A DNA stretch of 64,000 nt from Nitrospinia bacterium (GCA_029261715.1 JAJDAT010000025.1:248001-312000), one strand, 5' to 3'. Shown: positions 17,765 through 28,236, counted from the first letter of the stretch. Notes: generated by a model from the letters alone, not told the origin. Numbers and translations: made by a program.

Positions 17765-20116
17765 TTAATTAACGAGCTTCAATTTCCACGAATGAAGCTT
17801 GCCAATATCGCTGGAATCTAGATCGTAAACTTTAAGTTTCCAAACTCCGTTTATCTCCTTCACTCCTTTTACGAACGATTCAAGAATAGGATTTCCTATC
17901 GTGGTATAAGTTTTTTTCAAGTTTTGAAGAGAACCTCCCTCGCGATCATGCAGAACCACTTCGTTGTTATCTGGACTTTCAAGTTTAACGACTAGGTCTT
18001 CTATCCACGTGTGACTTATATTAACGGTAAGTTCTAGATCATTTAAAGATCCATATCCGTTAACATTTAATTCTCTGACGATTCCTTTTGAGTTATTATC
18101 TGGAATTGCGATTTCTGGGCTGTCTTTCCATTCTTCACGCTTCGCCCCAGTGACTTCTACGGTAAGCGACCAGTCTTTTAGAGTTCCTATGTCATGTCGA
18201 GCGTAATTTGCGGCATTAAGCGTGAATGAGCCAGCTGCATGTTTTCCAAGAAACTCTTTTAAGCCAGGGGAGTTTTTTAAATTAAAAGTTTTGGGAACAT
18301 TGTCGCGAATTCCTCCTTTTTTATTATCGAGAACCGCAGTTGTGCCATCCGGGCCGGTTATCGAGGTTTTTAAATCTCCTCGGTAGGGATGATGAATATT
18401 GATTGTAACTTCTATATCTTGAATTTCCCCAGGCTCATTAACGGCTGCGTAATCGGAAATTCCTTTGACAAAATGTTTAGCGATGGGGAGATCTGGAAAA
18501 CTTCGAAACGTTAACCTTCTTGCAAAAGAATTAGTTGGCAGGGAATCTTTGTTATAATTATTAGCCAATTGAACTGCTTTTGCCGCATCGACACGTCCCC
18601 AACCATGATAGATAGAATGTTCTCTTGAATCGTATTTTCCTCTTACATGATTAATTTTTTTGGCGGTTTTTTTTAAAATAATTTTAACGTCTTCTCGGCT
18701 CAATTGTAGATTAGCAGACAAGATTAAACCGCAAACTCCAGCTACTATTGGAGCTGCGCTGGAAGTGCCACCGTTTTCTCCTGACAATTGGATTTGATTT
18801 CCTTCTCTATCGCTAGTCACAATGGGTTGTCCGCCGTCACTACTCGGAGCGCAAACCCAGATTTCTGAACCAAAATTGCTATATGAACTTCTTTTGTCTT
18901 CACTGCTGGAAGCGGAAATAGTAATAACATCTGGATGAGCGGCAAAGCCGGATAAGACCCGTCTTCCTTTGTGAAAACCGCTAATAGGGCGGTTTTCGTT
19001 TCCAGCTGCAAAAACTATAACGCAGCCTAACCCTCCACGCCCTTGTCTTGCAGCTTTTTGAATAGATTTAAAAGACTGAGTTCCTAAAGGGAAAAATCTT
19101 GATTTAACTCCCCAACTACAACTAATTATAGAAGCTCCATTCAATCTTGCATGATCAAAATAATCTTTAATTGCTTTATCGGATATTCTGCCTCGCATTC
19201 TAACTGGCATCAGGGTGCAACGAGGAGCTACGCCAATAGCTCCAGTATCATTTTCGTCAGCTAACGCGATTTTTGCGCAAACAGTTCCATGATTATTTTG
19301 TGCAAAAATAGGGAGAGGAGGGTTTTCATTTTGATTAAATTCACGAGGCGAAATGATTTTTCCAGGAGTAGAAAAGTCTGGCTGATTAGTATCTACACCA
19401 TCGTCCATAATACAAATTGTTACGTTAGGATGACCACGAGTTATTTCCCAAGCTTCAGGAGCAGAAATATCCGCTCCTAGAGTCATTCTGTTTCCTCCGC
19501 TATTTTCTAGATGCCATTGTTCTGAGAATAGACGGTCTTCGGGCCGGTATGGCGCAAGTTCTAGTTCTGAAAGAAAATCTGGTTCAGCTACATTGATACA
19601 TTCATTTTCGAGAAGAGCATTTGCAATCTTAATTGGGTTTGCCAGAGATTCTGATGATAGATCTGCCGTAAGGAAATTGGAGTCTTCTTTATCGGTTTGA
19701 AAGATTTTTAATCCATGTTTTTCCAGAATTGAATCTATTTCCTGATCGGAGGTTTTATCCGCAAACTCAACATAAATAGAATCTGTAGGTATTAATAAAC
19801 CATTTGGGTCTTCGGGAAAGTAATAAACATGGGAAACCCATAGGATATCTTTGCAATGATTGCGAAGAATTTCTATTGCTTGTTCTAGGCAATCTTCTTG
19901 AACTTTATAAAGTTCAATGAAATCGGGCGAATCTTTATTTTCAAAGATTAAGCCTTCGAAGCTTTGTGGGTAGACAGAAGCGCCAGCTAATACAGCTCGC
20001 GGAGCGTCGGGCTTTTTTTTGACGGCAAAATGAGTTTGAGATTTCTGTAAAGAATAGAAATCCCCTAGACGGGAAATGGTAAAGCCGTCTTTATATGTCA
20101 TTTGATTTTCGGCCAT
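17765..20116 (-). CDS. Subtilisin-family (S8) serine protease with two C-terminal proprotein-convertase P-domains
   Basis: Catalytic segments TICIMDDGVDTNQPD, NNHGTVCAKIAL, GGTSSAAPIVAGVCGLIL; two beta-sandwich units (VTINIHHPYRGDLKTSITGPDGT... and LTVNISHTWIEDLVVKLESPDNNE...). Confidence 0.92.
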   Translation of the reverse strand: MAENQMTYKDGFTISRLGDFYSLQKSQTHFAVKKKPDAPRAVLAGASVYPQSFEGLIFENKDSPDFIELYKVQEDCLEQAIEILRNHCKDILWVSHVYYFPEDPNGLLIPTDSIYVEFADKTSDQEIDSILEKHGLKIFQTDKEDSNFLTADLSSESLANPIKIANALLENECINVAEPDFLSELELAPYRPEDRLFSEQWHLENSGGNRMTLGADISAPEAWEITRGHPNVTICIMDDGVDTNQPDFSTPGKIISPREFNQNENPPLPIFAQNNHGTVCAKIALADENDTGAIGVAPRCTLMPVRMRGRISDKAIKDYFDHARLNGASIISCSWGVKSRFFPLGTQSFKSIQKAARQGRGGLGCVIVFAAGNENRPISGFHKGRRVLSGFAAHPDVITISASSSEDKRSSYSNFGSEIWVCAPSSDGGQPIVTSDREGNQIQLSGENGGTSSAAPIVAGVCGLILSANLQLSREDVKIILKKTAKKINHVRGKYDSREHSIYHGWGRVDAAKAVQLANNYNKDSLPTNSFARRLTFRSFPDLPIAKHFVKGISDYAAVNEPGEIQDIEVTINIHHPYRGDLKTSITGPDGTTAVLDNKKGGIRDNVPKTFNLKNSPGLKEFLGKHAAGSFTLNAANYARHDIGTLKDWSLTVEVTGAKREEWKDSPEIAIPDNNSKGIVRELNVNGYGSLNDLELTVNISHTWIEDLVVKLESPDNNEVVLHDREGGSLQNLKKTYTTIGNPILESFVKGVKEINGVWKLKVYDLDSSDIGKLHSWKLKLVN

Positions 20117-20322
20117 AAAAATTAATTGCCAAAAAAGACCTGGAGGCGTTGAGTAATTAATAAAATGATATTAAATAGATCTCTTATTTTAATGAATTAT
20201 TATAAATTTATAAACAAAAAATGACAGGTTTTCTGAATTATTTGGGAAAGTAAGGCGAGTTTATACTGGGGGAGTAACGTAAAAAGAGAGAAATTGAGGA
20301 GTTTTTATCAGAAGGATGGGGG

Positions 20323-20859
20323 TTAGTCCATCAATATAAGGCCAATGGAGCCGTCTTTACAATAATCCATGCTGATTTGAATATCCCAGCCAACATTGCT
20401 GAGCGTTGCCGGAACATCCACTCCAAAAGCTCTAAGGGTTGGACGCGCTTTTGTTGGTTGTTCGCAATGGGATTCTGTTGTGCAAGTATCGCACAAGCTA
20501 CAAGCGTTCGCTCCAAGGCCAAAAGCTTTATAGCTACCTTGGTTTTTTAGGACGCTTTCCAACCCAGTAATAGTTTCCATCACTTGCTCAGATTGTTTCG
20601 CTTCGATTAACAAGGCACGGTTATAGTCTAAAAGAATTTCTGAAAACTCATCGGCAGTTGGCGAATATGGAGGACATGTGAGCCTTTGACCAAAATGATC
20701 GCAACCATATTGACACTGTAATCGTAGCCAACGTGCTAACACAATTGATTTGATAGGAATTATCAAAGCTCTGAGGCAATTTCTATTTAGTGCTTCTCCA
20801 ATAATTTCTTTATTAGATAAAATATTTTTTGGAAAATGTTTTACTTTTGTGGTTATCAT
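20323..20859 (-). CDS. DUF2284-like Cys-rich metal-binding protein
   Basis: CQYGCDHFGQRLTCPPYSPTADEF and GLGANACSLCDTCTTESHCEQPTKARPTLRAFGVDV. Confidence 0.8.
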   Translation of the reverse strand: MITTKVKHFPKNILSNKEIIGEALNRNCLRALIIPIKSIVLARWLRLQCQYGCDHFGQRLTCPPYSPTADEFSEILLDYNRALLIEAKQSEQVMETITGLESVLKNQGSYKAFGLGANACSLCDTCTTESHCEQPTKARPTLRAFGVDVPATLSNVGWDIQISMDYCKDGSIGLILMD

Positions 20860-21143
20860 ATCCGCTGTTTAACAGATTAATTGATTGCCTTCATAAATTT
20901 GGAAGGGTTTCAAATTAGCTTTGTCCTAAGTGATCTATAATCTTAGGCTAATTCATTTTATTATACTTTTGACTTTTATTTTAATTTTCGGACTTTTTTT
21001 TTCAAGAAAACGCTATTTCTCAATTTTTCTTTTTTCCAAATCTTGATAAATCGGTTTAGTCCTTTCATTTAGCCTTATTAAATCGATTAGTAGTTGTAAA
21101 TAAATTTTACAGAAACAAAAATAACACTTTAATTCCCCGCGCC

Positions 21144-21878
21144 ATGAAATTTCCATTCAAAGCTGTTTTGTTCGATTGGGCTTATACTTTAACTGATTTC
21201 GTTGATGAAGATAATTCCAAAGGGTTTGAAAAGTTATCAGATTTTATGGAAAGTTTAGAAATTGATATAGGAAACTTCCGATTTGATTATTCAAAACAAC
21301 TAAAGTTATTTAATGAAATGATAAGCGTATCAAGAGAATGCCATCTTGAAGCTTGTTTTGATAAAGCTTTAAACTACCTTTTGTTTTATTTCAATATTAA
21401 TATAGAGGGAAAAACTACACTTGATGAGCTCTCGGCAGTTTATTATAAAGAATTGATTAAACCGAGAAGGGTCTATCCTGACACGAAACCAACTTTGACT
21501 GCCCTACAAAACTGGGATATAAAAATGGGCATCATATCCAACACCACAACTCCAGTATTCATGAAGAATTTTGAGAGAAAAAGTTTAGAGTTAGATTCTT
21601 ATTTTGATTTTTCAATATACTCTTCTGAATTTCCTTTTAGAAAACCTCATCCATCAATTTTTAAATTGGCTCTTGTACGGCTGGGTTTACCCCCTGAAGA
21701 AACGTTATTTGTTGGAGATAATTTGATTGCCGATGTGGGTGGGGCTATGGGGGTTGGAATGCGTTGCGCTTGGTTAAATAGAGATAGTTTAGTTAATGAT
21801 GCAGGTATTCAACCAGACTACGAAATTCGATCTCTTGAAGAAATTTTAGCGTTAGAAAATTCCTTTAAAACTTTATGA
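21144..21878 (+). CDS. HAD-superfamily hydrolase
   Basis: AVLFDWAYTLTDFVDE, GIISNTTTP, FRKPHPSIFKLAL, TLFVGDNLIADVGGAMGVGM. Confidence 0.88.
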   Translation: MKFPFKAVLFDWAYTLTDFVDEDNSKGFEKLSDFMESLEIDIGNFRFDYSKQLKLFNEMISVSRECHLEACFDKALNYLLFYFNINIEGKTTLDELSAVYYKELIKPRRVYPDTKPTLTALQNWDIKMGIISNTTTPVFMKNFERKSLELDSYFDFSIYSSEFPFRKPHPSIFKLALVRLGLPPEETLFVGDNLIADVGGAMGVGMRCAWLNRDSLVNDAGIQPDYEIRSLEEILALENSFKTL

Positions 21879-22624
21879 CTATTCGCAGACGCTTTTTTGT
21901 CGCTTTAGAAAATATTAAAGAGGATGAGATTGTGGTTCAAGGGCAGGATGTTATTCATATAAGAAATGTTCTCCGTTTAGGCCCGGGAGACAACGTCGCT
22001 ATTTTTGATGGGGAGGGTTTTCAATATCGTGCAGAAATTACGTCTACAACGCGCGATGAAGTTAAGTGTAAGGTTTTATCACGCGACCTAGTTCAAAATG
22101 AGTCCCCTGTTGAAATAGTATTAGGACAATCGGTCTTAAAAGGCACAAAAATAGACGATATTGTCCGAAAGTCTTGCGAGTTAGGAGTAGCTAGTGTTGT
22201 TCCGTTAGTCACACAAAGATGTGCTTTAAAATTAAAATCATCCGATCAAGATAAAAAGATCGAACGATGGCAAAAAATTTCGCTGGGAGCTTCAAAGCAA
22301 TCAGGTAGAGCTCGAGTTCCTTCTATATTAAAAACTATGAAGTCCATTGAAGAGTTTTGCTCGCATTATGCAAATTATGAAATCAAGTTGATCTTTCATG
22401 AAGACGAAAATAGCCTTAGATTTTCAGAACTTGAAAGAGGGGATAGCGCTATAAAGAATGTCGCTCTATTAGTTGGTCCAGAAGGAGGTTGGACGGAAAA
22501 TGAAATTAAAACGGCAATTGAATATGGGTTTCGAATTGTTTCGCTAGGACCTCGAATTTTAAGGGCAGAAACGGCTCCTATTGCTGTATTATCAATCGTA
22601 CAATTTTTTTGGGGCGATTTTTAG
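21875..22624 (+). CDS. rsmE: 16S rRNA (uracil1498-N3)-methyltransferase
   Basis: HIRNVLRLGPGDNVAIFDGEG, KGTKIDDIVRKSCELGV, ALLVGPEGGWTENEIKTA, SLGPRILRAETAPIAVLS; ATGA overlap with upstream gene. Confidence 0.95.
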   Translation: MTIRRRFFVALENIKEDEIVVQGQDVIHIRNVLRLGPGDNVAIFDGEGFQYRAEITSTTRDEVKCKVLSRDLVQNESPVEIVLGQSVLKGTKIDDIVRKSCELGVASVVPLVTQRCALKLKSSDQDKKIERWQKISLGASKQSGRARVPSILKTMKSIEEFCSHYANYEIKLIFHEDENSLRFSELERGDSAIKNVALLVGPEGGWTENEIKTAIEYGFRIVSLGPRILRAETAPIAVLSIVQFFWGDF

Positions 22625-22661
22625 CTCCTTTTATTATGAGATAAGGTCAACTGAGTAATTT

Positions 22662-23468
22662 ATGAAATCTTCTCCTTATTTATTAAAGTTGGATATTTTT
22701 GAAGGTCCGTTAGATTTGCTTCTTTATTTGATTAAAGAACAGAAGATGGATATTTATGATATTCCCGTGGCAGAAATTACAAAGCAGTATTTGCAATACA
22801 TCGATTTAATACAAGATTTAAATTTAGATTTGGCGGGTGAATATTTAATAATGGCTGCCGAATTGACCAGGATTAAATCTAAAACTCTGCTGCCGCGTAA
22901 TGAAACAGAAGATGAAGGCTTGGAAGATGAAGGAGAAGATCCCCGGGAAGAATTAACCCGAAAACTATTAGAGTATCAGAGATATAAAGAGGTCGCTTTT
23001 GAATTGAGAAGAATGGAAACTGAAAGACAACATATATATTCAAGAAGCGGTGGTATTCCAGATTCCGATGAGGAAGCTCTTCCTGATGACGCTAATGTGT
23101 TTGATTTGCTAAAAGCTTTTCAAAAAGTTATTAGCGAAAAAAAGACTTCGGAATCCTATGAATTGAAGGTGACCGATGTTTCGGTTGGAGATAAGCTTGA
23201 TCAACTTTTAGAAATATTAAACGTTTCGGAAAGTGTTACTTTTTTTTCCTTATTCACTGTATTGAATTCTAAAGGAGAGATGGTTGCGACTTTCTTGGGG
23301 TTATTAGAGCTAATCAGGTTGAAATTAGTCAGAATTCAACAAGCAGGGCAATTTGAGACAATTAGAATTTATCTGGCCGTTGAAAAAGAGGAACAAGAAG
23401 CAATTATGAGAGAGTACAAAGAGGCGCAATCTTTAGAAAACGAAAAAACTGATGGTGAAAACGAGTAA
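22662..23468 (+). CDS. scpA: Segregation and condensation protein A
   Basis: LDIFEGPLDLLLYLIKEQKMDIYDIPVAEITKQYLQYI, AGEYLIMAAELTRIKSKTLLP. Confidence 0.95.
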   Translation: MKSSPYLLKLDIFEGPLDLLLYLIKEQKMDIYDIPVAEITKQYLQYIDLIQDLNLDLAGEYLIMAAELTRIKSKTLLPRNETEDEGLEDEGEDPREELTRKLLEYQRYKEVAFELRRMETERQHIYSRSGGIPDSDEEALPDDANVFDLLKAFQKVISEKKTSESYELKVTDVSVGDKLDQLLEILNVSESVTFFSLFTVLNSKGEMVATFLGLLELIRLKLVRIQQAGQFETIRIYLAVEKEEQEAIMREYKEAQSLENEKTDGENE

Positions 23469-23707
23469 AAATCTTTTCTACTTACGAGAATTCTCAATTT
23501 TAATGAGGTTTAGTTAAAAAACTCCGTATTTTTTCTTTTCCCACTATATTAAACAGGGTCAATTACTAAAGAAGTGGAATTTTGTTCCAAACTAGAAATA
23601 GCTCAGCTATTTACGATAAATAACTAAAGGATGATGGCAAATAGAATTTTTTCAGGACTAGTTTTTATTTTTGATCTATATAACCTTTATTTAAATTTGG
23701 TTGAAGA

Positions 23708-24151
23708 GTGATTTTGAAAAGTAAATTTCCAAAAAAAAATTGGGAGCATTTTGAGTTAGATTCTGGGTTTGGCGTAAAAGGTTCTGGCACCACAAAAAGA
23801 GAAGCGTTCGAAAATGTGGCAATGAGCGCTATGTCAATTATTATTGACCCAAGCAAAGTAAGAGGACTGAATAGCCTTTTTATTGATTGCGAATCAGAAA
23901 AAGACGAGGATTTATTAGAAAACTGGATAAATTCTTTAATAAAGGAAATGGAAGAACGAAAGATGCTTTTTACTAAATTCCAAGTTTATCTGGAAAAGCC
24001 AAAGCTTAGAGGAAAAGTTTGGGGTGAGCCAATTGATTCCCGTCGTCATAAAATAATGAACAAACTTTTTAAAACCCAAAAAGAAGGACGCTTTGTAGGC
24101 CAAGTTTCTCCTCATGAATGGGTAGCAAAATGCGGGATTTTGACTTCATAA
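23708..24151 (+). CDS. Archease-like protein
   Basis: FELDSGFGVKGSGTTKREAFENVAMSAMSIIIDPSKV and E-x-LLENWINSLI, VWGEPIDSRRHKIM resemble the archease family; ends with CGILTS, not the usual terminal Asp-hydrophobic motif. Confidence 0.6.
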   Translation: MILKSKFPKKNWEHFELDSGFGVKGSGTTKREAFENVAMSAMSIIIDPSKVRGLNSLFIDCESEKDEDLLENWINSLIKEMEERKMLFTKFQVYLEKPKLRGKVWGEPIDSRRHKIMNKLFKTQKEGRFVGQVSPHEWVAKCGILTS

Positions 24152-24251
24152 TATTTTGCTAGTTCTGGAGTTGTCTTAAGAGATAACTTGGGGGTGGTTA
24201 ATGCTTTACATTGCTTAATTCTATCTAAGATATTGATTCTATTTGATGATT

Positions 24252-24815
24252 TTAATCTTTCATTTTTTTTGGATTAGGTAAGTCTAGTCCAAATGTATGA
24301 ACTATATCGGCTTGAGTTGCGAACTTTTTGTAAAGTTTGTGAAACTCAATAGTATCTAAGCTAGGGTCCAAAAGCTGACGCACTTCATCTTTTGTTATGG
24401 GATGACCATGTTGGTTTTCAGAAAACATAGATGTCGCTAACCCAATCCAATGATCGTGAACAAAAGTTTGGTGAACTAATACGTTCACTCCTTTAGTAAA
24501 AGCTAAAGCGCTCCGAATGGCATGTTGGGCTATATAGCCAGGAACACATTTACCTATAGCAATCATTTGCGATGGGTTTTCCGCAGGATATCTCCATAGA
24601 TAAGCCTTTGTATTTCCCATCATTTCCATTTCTTCCTCAATAAGCTTCCAATCTTTATATATCTTTCTCGAAATCCAAGCTTCTATTTTTATGGGTTTCT
24701 CTTCTATAGAAGGACAATTCCATTTAGCAGAAGCATAAGTTGGGGAGTAAAAGAAAGAGACGAACAAATAACCAAAGATGTATATAAAATTTATTCGTTT
24801 TGACATGAGAGTCAC
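24252..24815 (-). CDS. Secreted/exported protein of unknown function
   Basis: N-terminal hydrophobic signal segment INFIYIFGYLFVSFFYSPTYASA; no family recognised. Confidence 0.6.
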   Translation of the reverse strand: MTLMSKRINFIYIFGYLFVSFFYSPTYASAKWNCPSIEEKPIKIEAWISRKIYKDWKLIEEEMEMMGNTKAYLWRYPAENPSQMIAIGKCVPGYIAQHAIRSALAFTKGVNVLVHQTFVHDHWIGLATSMFSENQHGHPITKDEVRQLLDPSLDTIEFHKLYKKFATQADIVHTFGLDLPNPKKMKD

Positions 24816-24988
24816 CTCAAGTTTAGGGCAGGGGGATTGCCAATATTAATAGAGGAAAGGATTTAATTGTTTCTATAGCTAGGATAGTTAAATTGAATGG
24901 ATGGATGCAATAAGAAAATGACTTAAGGGAATAATGAGTTTTTTCTTAATTAAGAAGTCATTTAATTGTTTAGAGGATGCTAATAAGG

Positions 24989-26005
24989 TTATTTTAATTC
25001 GTCATGTATGCCTTCAGCGATTCGTTTATCATCTGCTTGCCGAGCGGATTCGAGGCGATGGTAAAGGCTTCTCAAGTGATCGTCATATTCCTCTTTTTGC
25101 AAATTGGCTTGATAACGTTCAAATATTCTACCTAAAAGGTAGCCGATGCTTTCCAATACTTCTAATACCCTGACATCAGGGGCTAAGGCGTCCTCTGAAA
25201 AGAATTCCATGACACCTATCACTTCTGTGTCTATTAGAATTGGAAATGCAAGCCCAGCGTGAACCCCAATTTCCACTGCTTGCCGTGCCCGAGGAAAGTT
25301 TTTGTCCTTCATTACATCGACGATCCACTCGGCTTTTCCACTAACCATGACACGGCCAGGTAGACCTTCTCCAAAACTTAATGGAGTGGCTTCTGTGACC
25401 TCTTGAAATCTCTCAAACTGTTTTGGGTCCTTTGAGTGCCAAATTTTTGTTGGGTTTAAGATATCTTGTTCATTGTCTTTTAAATATAAATGTCCAATAG
25501 GCCAACCGGTTTCCAGGCAAATTGTTTTCAGCGCTTCTTTTAAAGCGTCGTTAATTGCTTGTTTAGAATTTGCCAAAATCGCTATATCTCGGTTTAACTT
25601 TACAAAATTGGTTTCGTTTTTTAGTAATTGATATGCAGCTTTAATTTCTTCAGATTCTTCTTTCTCTTCGGCAGATCGAATTAATAGAAGAGAGAAAGCC
25701 GCTGTTAGCCAAATCATAAATATTGAAAGAAAGCGATTCGTTAACGCAATCCATAGTTGAGATTCTGGTTTTGAAAGGAAAACTCCTACTACGACTAAAA
25801 TAGTTCCTGCTATAGCGGAACCTAAAACTAAGCGATTGTCCCTGGCTATCATACCGATCAAAACTAAGGCACAATAAGCTTCTCCCACTGAAACCCCTAA
25901 TGGTAACAGTTCGTCAGCTATTAAAATTAACGCGGCAATTATTACAGAAACTACTCTATAAAGAGTCTTTGGTTTCCCCAATAAGGGACTATTTTTGGAT
26001 AACAT
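24989..26005 (-). CDS. Membrane GAF-domain protein ending in a truncated histidine-kinase phosphoacceptor helix
   Basis: N-terminal TMs, GAF-like region (LPGRVMVSGKAEWIVDVMKDKNFPRARQAVEIGVHAGLAFPILIDTEVIGVMEFFS), C-terminus RLESARQADDKRIAEGIHDELK* ends just after an HisKA_3-like H. Confidence 0.8.
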   Translation of the reverse strand: MLSKNSPLLGKPKTLYRVVSVIIAALILIADELLPLGVSVGEAYCALVLIGMIARDNRLVLGSAIAGTILVVVGVFLSKPESQLWIALTNRFLSIFMIWLTAAFSLLLIRSAEEKEESEEIKAAYQLLKNETNFVKLNRDIAILANSKQAINDALKEALKTICLETGWPIGHLYLKDNEQDILNPTKIWHSKDPKQFERFQEVTEATPLSFGEGLPGRVMVSGKAEWIVDVMKDKNFPRARQAVEIGVHAGLAFPILIDTEVIGVMEFFSEDALAPDVRVLEVLESIGYLLGRIFERYQANLQKEEYDDHLRSLYHRLESARQADDKRIAEGIHDELK

Positions 26006-26141
26006 GGCAAAAGAAAAGTTTAGAAATTAAAAAATTTAAAAAGTAAAAGAGTTTGACTCGTTACTTTTAATGTTAAAGGGCTGAGCAGTTTTTATGTTTT
26101 GAGATATCAAGAGTAATTGGAAAATTAATTTTCTTTCAAGT

Positions 26142-27821
26142 TTAATTTAACTTTGAAACTTTTTTAGATCCCTCGGAAAAGAACTTTTTTTCCAATGTGC
26201 GGACACAATCAAATATATCTTCAAAAATACAATTTTGAGGTATTACCCTTGGTATCAAGCCAATATCCTGAAACATTTTTAAAGGTTGACCTTTTATATT
26301 AGCTAACAAAACTTTTATGTTCTGTTTCTTTAGATCCTGAACCACGCCTTCATAGACATTGGCGGCAGATTGATCGATATAGGGAACTCGGTTCATCTCA
26401 AATATAATAGTGGTGGCTTTAGGAAATTTTTTTATGCTTTCTTGTAAACTGTAGGAAAAACCAAAGAAAACAGGACCGCTAATTGTTTTTATATAGACTT
26501 GATCCGCTAAATCACGCGGCAAAATAAATTCTTCTTGTAAGTTGCAAGGTTTCATCACTTTTAATTTATGGAGAGGAAACAGTTCGACTTTTTCTTCTCC
26601 AATATCACCCATCTTTTTCATAAAAACTACGCAGGATAGAACCATTCCCACGGCAACAGCTTCAATCAAGTCGACGAAAACTGTCATTGACAAGACCGCG
26701 ACGAGAATGATTCCTTCGGCCCGATTAACCTTAGTTAATTGTTTCAGCCCTCTGTAGTCAATAATGTCAAATCCCACCGCAATAAGAATGGCTGCTAGAA
26801 CTGGAATAGGTACATATTGAACCAATTTACCCAGGCCAAATAAAACTGCCAGTAAAAAAAGGCTGGAGATGATCCCGGCCAATCGTGTTCGTCCACCAGC
26901 TTTGATGCTCACTAGGGTCGACATGGTCGTGCCCGCTCCAGGTAATCCTCCAAACATTGCGGAAACTAAATTCCCCAATCCCTGGCCAATTAGTTCCCGG
27001 TCGCTGTTGTGCCTGGTTTTAGTCGATTGGTCGGCGACTACCGAAGTTAATAATGTATCAATACTTCCTAACGCTCCCAGAGTTATCGCTGAACTGAGTA
27101 CAAAAGCCGCTTGATGAATATCAAAGCTTAATAAATGATTTAATTGAAAACTAGGCAAACCGTGAGGAATCTCTCCAATCATTAACACGGAAAAACCGCC
27201 CATATAGGAAATAAGGCTTCCCACGATTAAGGCGACTAAAGAAGAGGGAATGCTTTTCGTCAACCTCGGTAGAAAATAAATGATAAAGAGAGAGATGCCA
27301 CCCAATAGCAAGGCTTGCGGGTTAAGCTGAGAAAAGGCTTGAGGCAAACCGATAAAGACTTTAATGATTCCCTTTGGAGATGGCAACCCCATAAAAGGAT
27401 AAATTTCGAGTAAAACTAATATTACGCCAATACCTGTCATAAACCCGGAAAGAACGGGGTAAGGAATGTATTTGACATAGCTTCCAATCTTAATGACGCC
27501 AAAAAATATCTGAAAAATTGCGGTCAATAAGAAAATGGTAAGTATAATTCCCATGGCGCCGTCCAAACTACCTGCTATTCCTATGGCTTGTGCGATAGCA
27601 AGTGTGGCGACAACTGTCATGGGCCCTGTAGGAGTGCTGATTAGCGTGGGCGTTCCGCCAAAAATTATTGCGATAAATCCTAAAATGATTGCGCAGTAAA
27701 GACCTGAAACAGCTCCCAAACCAGACTGAATTCCAAAAGCCAAGGCTAAAGGTAAAGTCACAACTCCAGCCGTAAGGCCTCCTAAAAAATCTCCTCTAAA
27801 ATTCTTAAAATATAATTTCAA
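26142..27821 (-). CDS. SulP-family anion transporter with C-terminal STAS domain
   Basis: FRGDFLGGLTAGVVTLPLALAFGIQSGLGAVSGLYCAII, GGLPGAGTTMSTLVSIKAGGRTRLAGI, STAS-like TTIIFEMNRVPYIDQSAANVYEGVVQDLKKQNIKVLLANI. Confidence 0.92.
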   Translation of the reverse strand: MKLYFKNFRGDFLGGLTAGVVTLPLALAFGIQSGLGAVSGLYCAIILGFIAIIFGGTPTLISTPTGPMTVVATLAIAQAIGIAGSLDGAMGIILTIFLLTAIFQIFFGVIKIGSYVKYIPYPVLSGFMTGIGVILVLLEIYPFMGLPSPKGIIKVFIGLPQAFSQLNPQALLLGGISLFIIYFLPRLTKSIPSSLVALIVGSLISYMGGFSVLMIGEIPHGLPSFQLNHLLSFDIHQAAFVLSSAITLGALGSIDTLLTSVVADQSTKTRHNSDRELIGQGLGNLVSAMFGGLPGAGTTMSTLVSIKAGGRTRLAGIISSLFLLAVLFGLGKLVQYVPIPVLAAILIAVGFDIIDYRGLKQLTKVNRAEGIILVAVLSMTVFVDLIEAVAVGMVLSCVVFMKKMGDIGEEKVELFPLHKLKVMKPCNLQEEFILPRDLADQVYIKTISGPVFFGFSYSLQESIKKFPKATTIIFEMNRVPYIDQSAANVYEGVVQDLKKQNIKVLLANIKGQPLKMFQDIGLIPRVIPQNCIFEDIFDCVRTLEKKFFSEGSKKVSKLN

Positions 27822-28188
27822 AATTTTTATTTTAAATGCTATCGGATCTATAGAGACTATTGTTTTTCCAAACTAATTTTTGGAATTCTAGCGAAAGTTC
27901 TAAAAGGCGATATAAATGATGGAAAAAATGGCATTCGATATGAATACATTTTAACGGATCAAAAAACTCGATCAATTCCGCAATACCACTAAAGTTGATT
28001 AGTTCTTATTGCTAGTCGAACTAAGAAAATTCTTATTAATAACTAGTGGAGAAATTACAAAAAGTCATAAAGCTTAAGATGGAAACTTAAAAATCGAATT
28101 TAAGTTTGAATATAAAATGTCTAATAAGTGAGATATTTCAAGCTCTTAGAAAAAACTAGAGCTGGGTTCGGAGCTGAGACGGTTCGCC

Positions 28189-28236
28189 AAATACTTTAAG
28201 GACTTAGAGAATTCTCTCTAAGTCCTTAAAGTATTT
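28189..28236. repeat. Perfect 22-bp inverted repeat with 4-nt spacer
   Basis: aaatactttaaggacttagaga - attc - tctctaagtccttaaagtattt, in the divergent intergenic region between the SulP and basic-protein genes. Confidence 0.9.
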
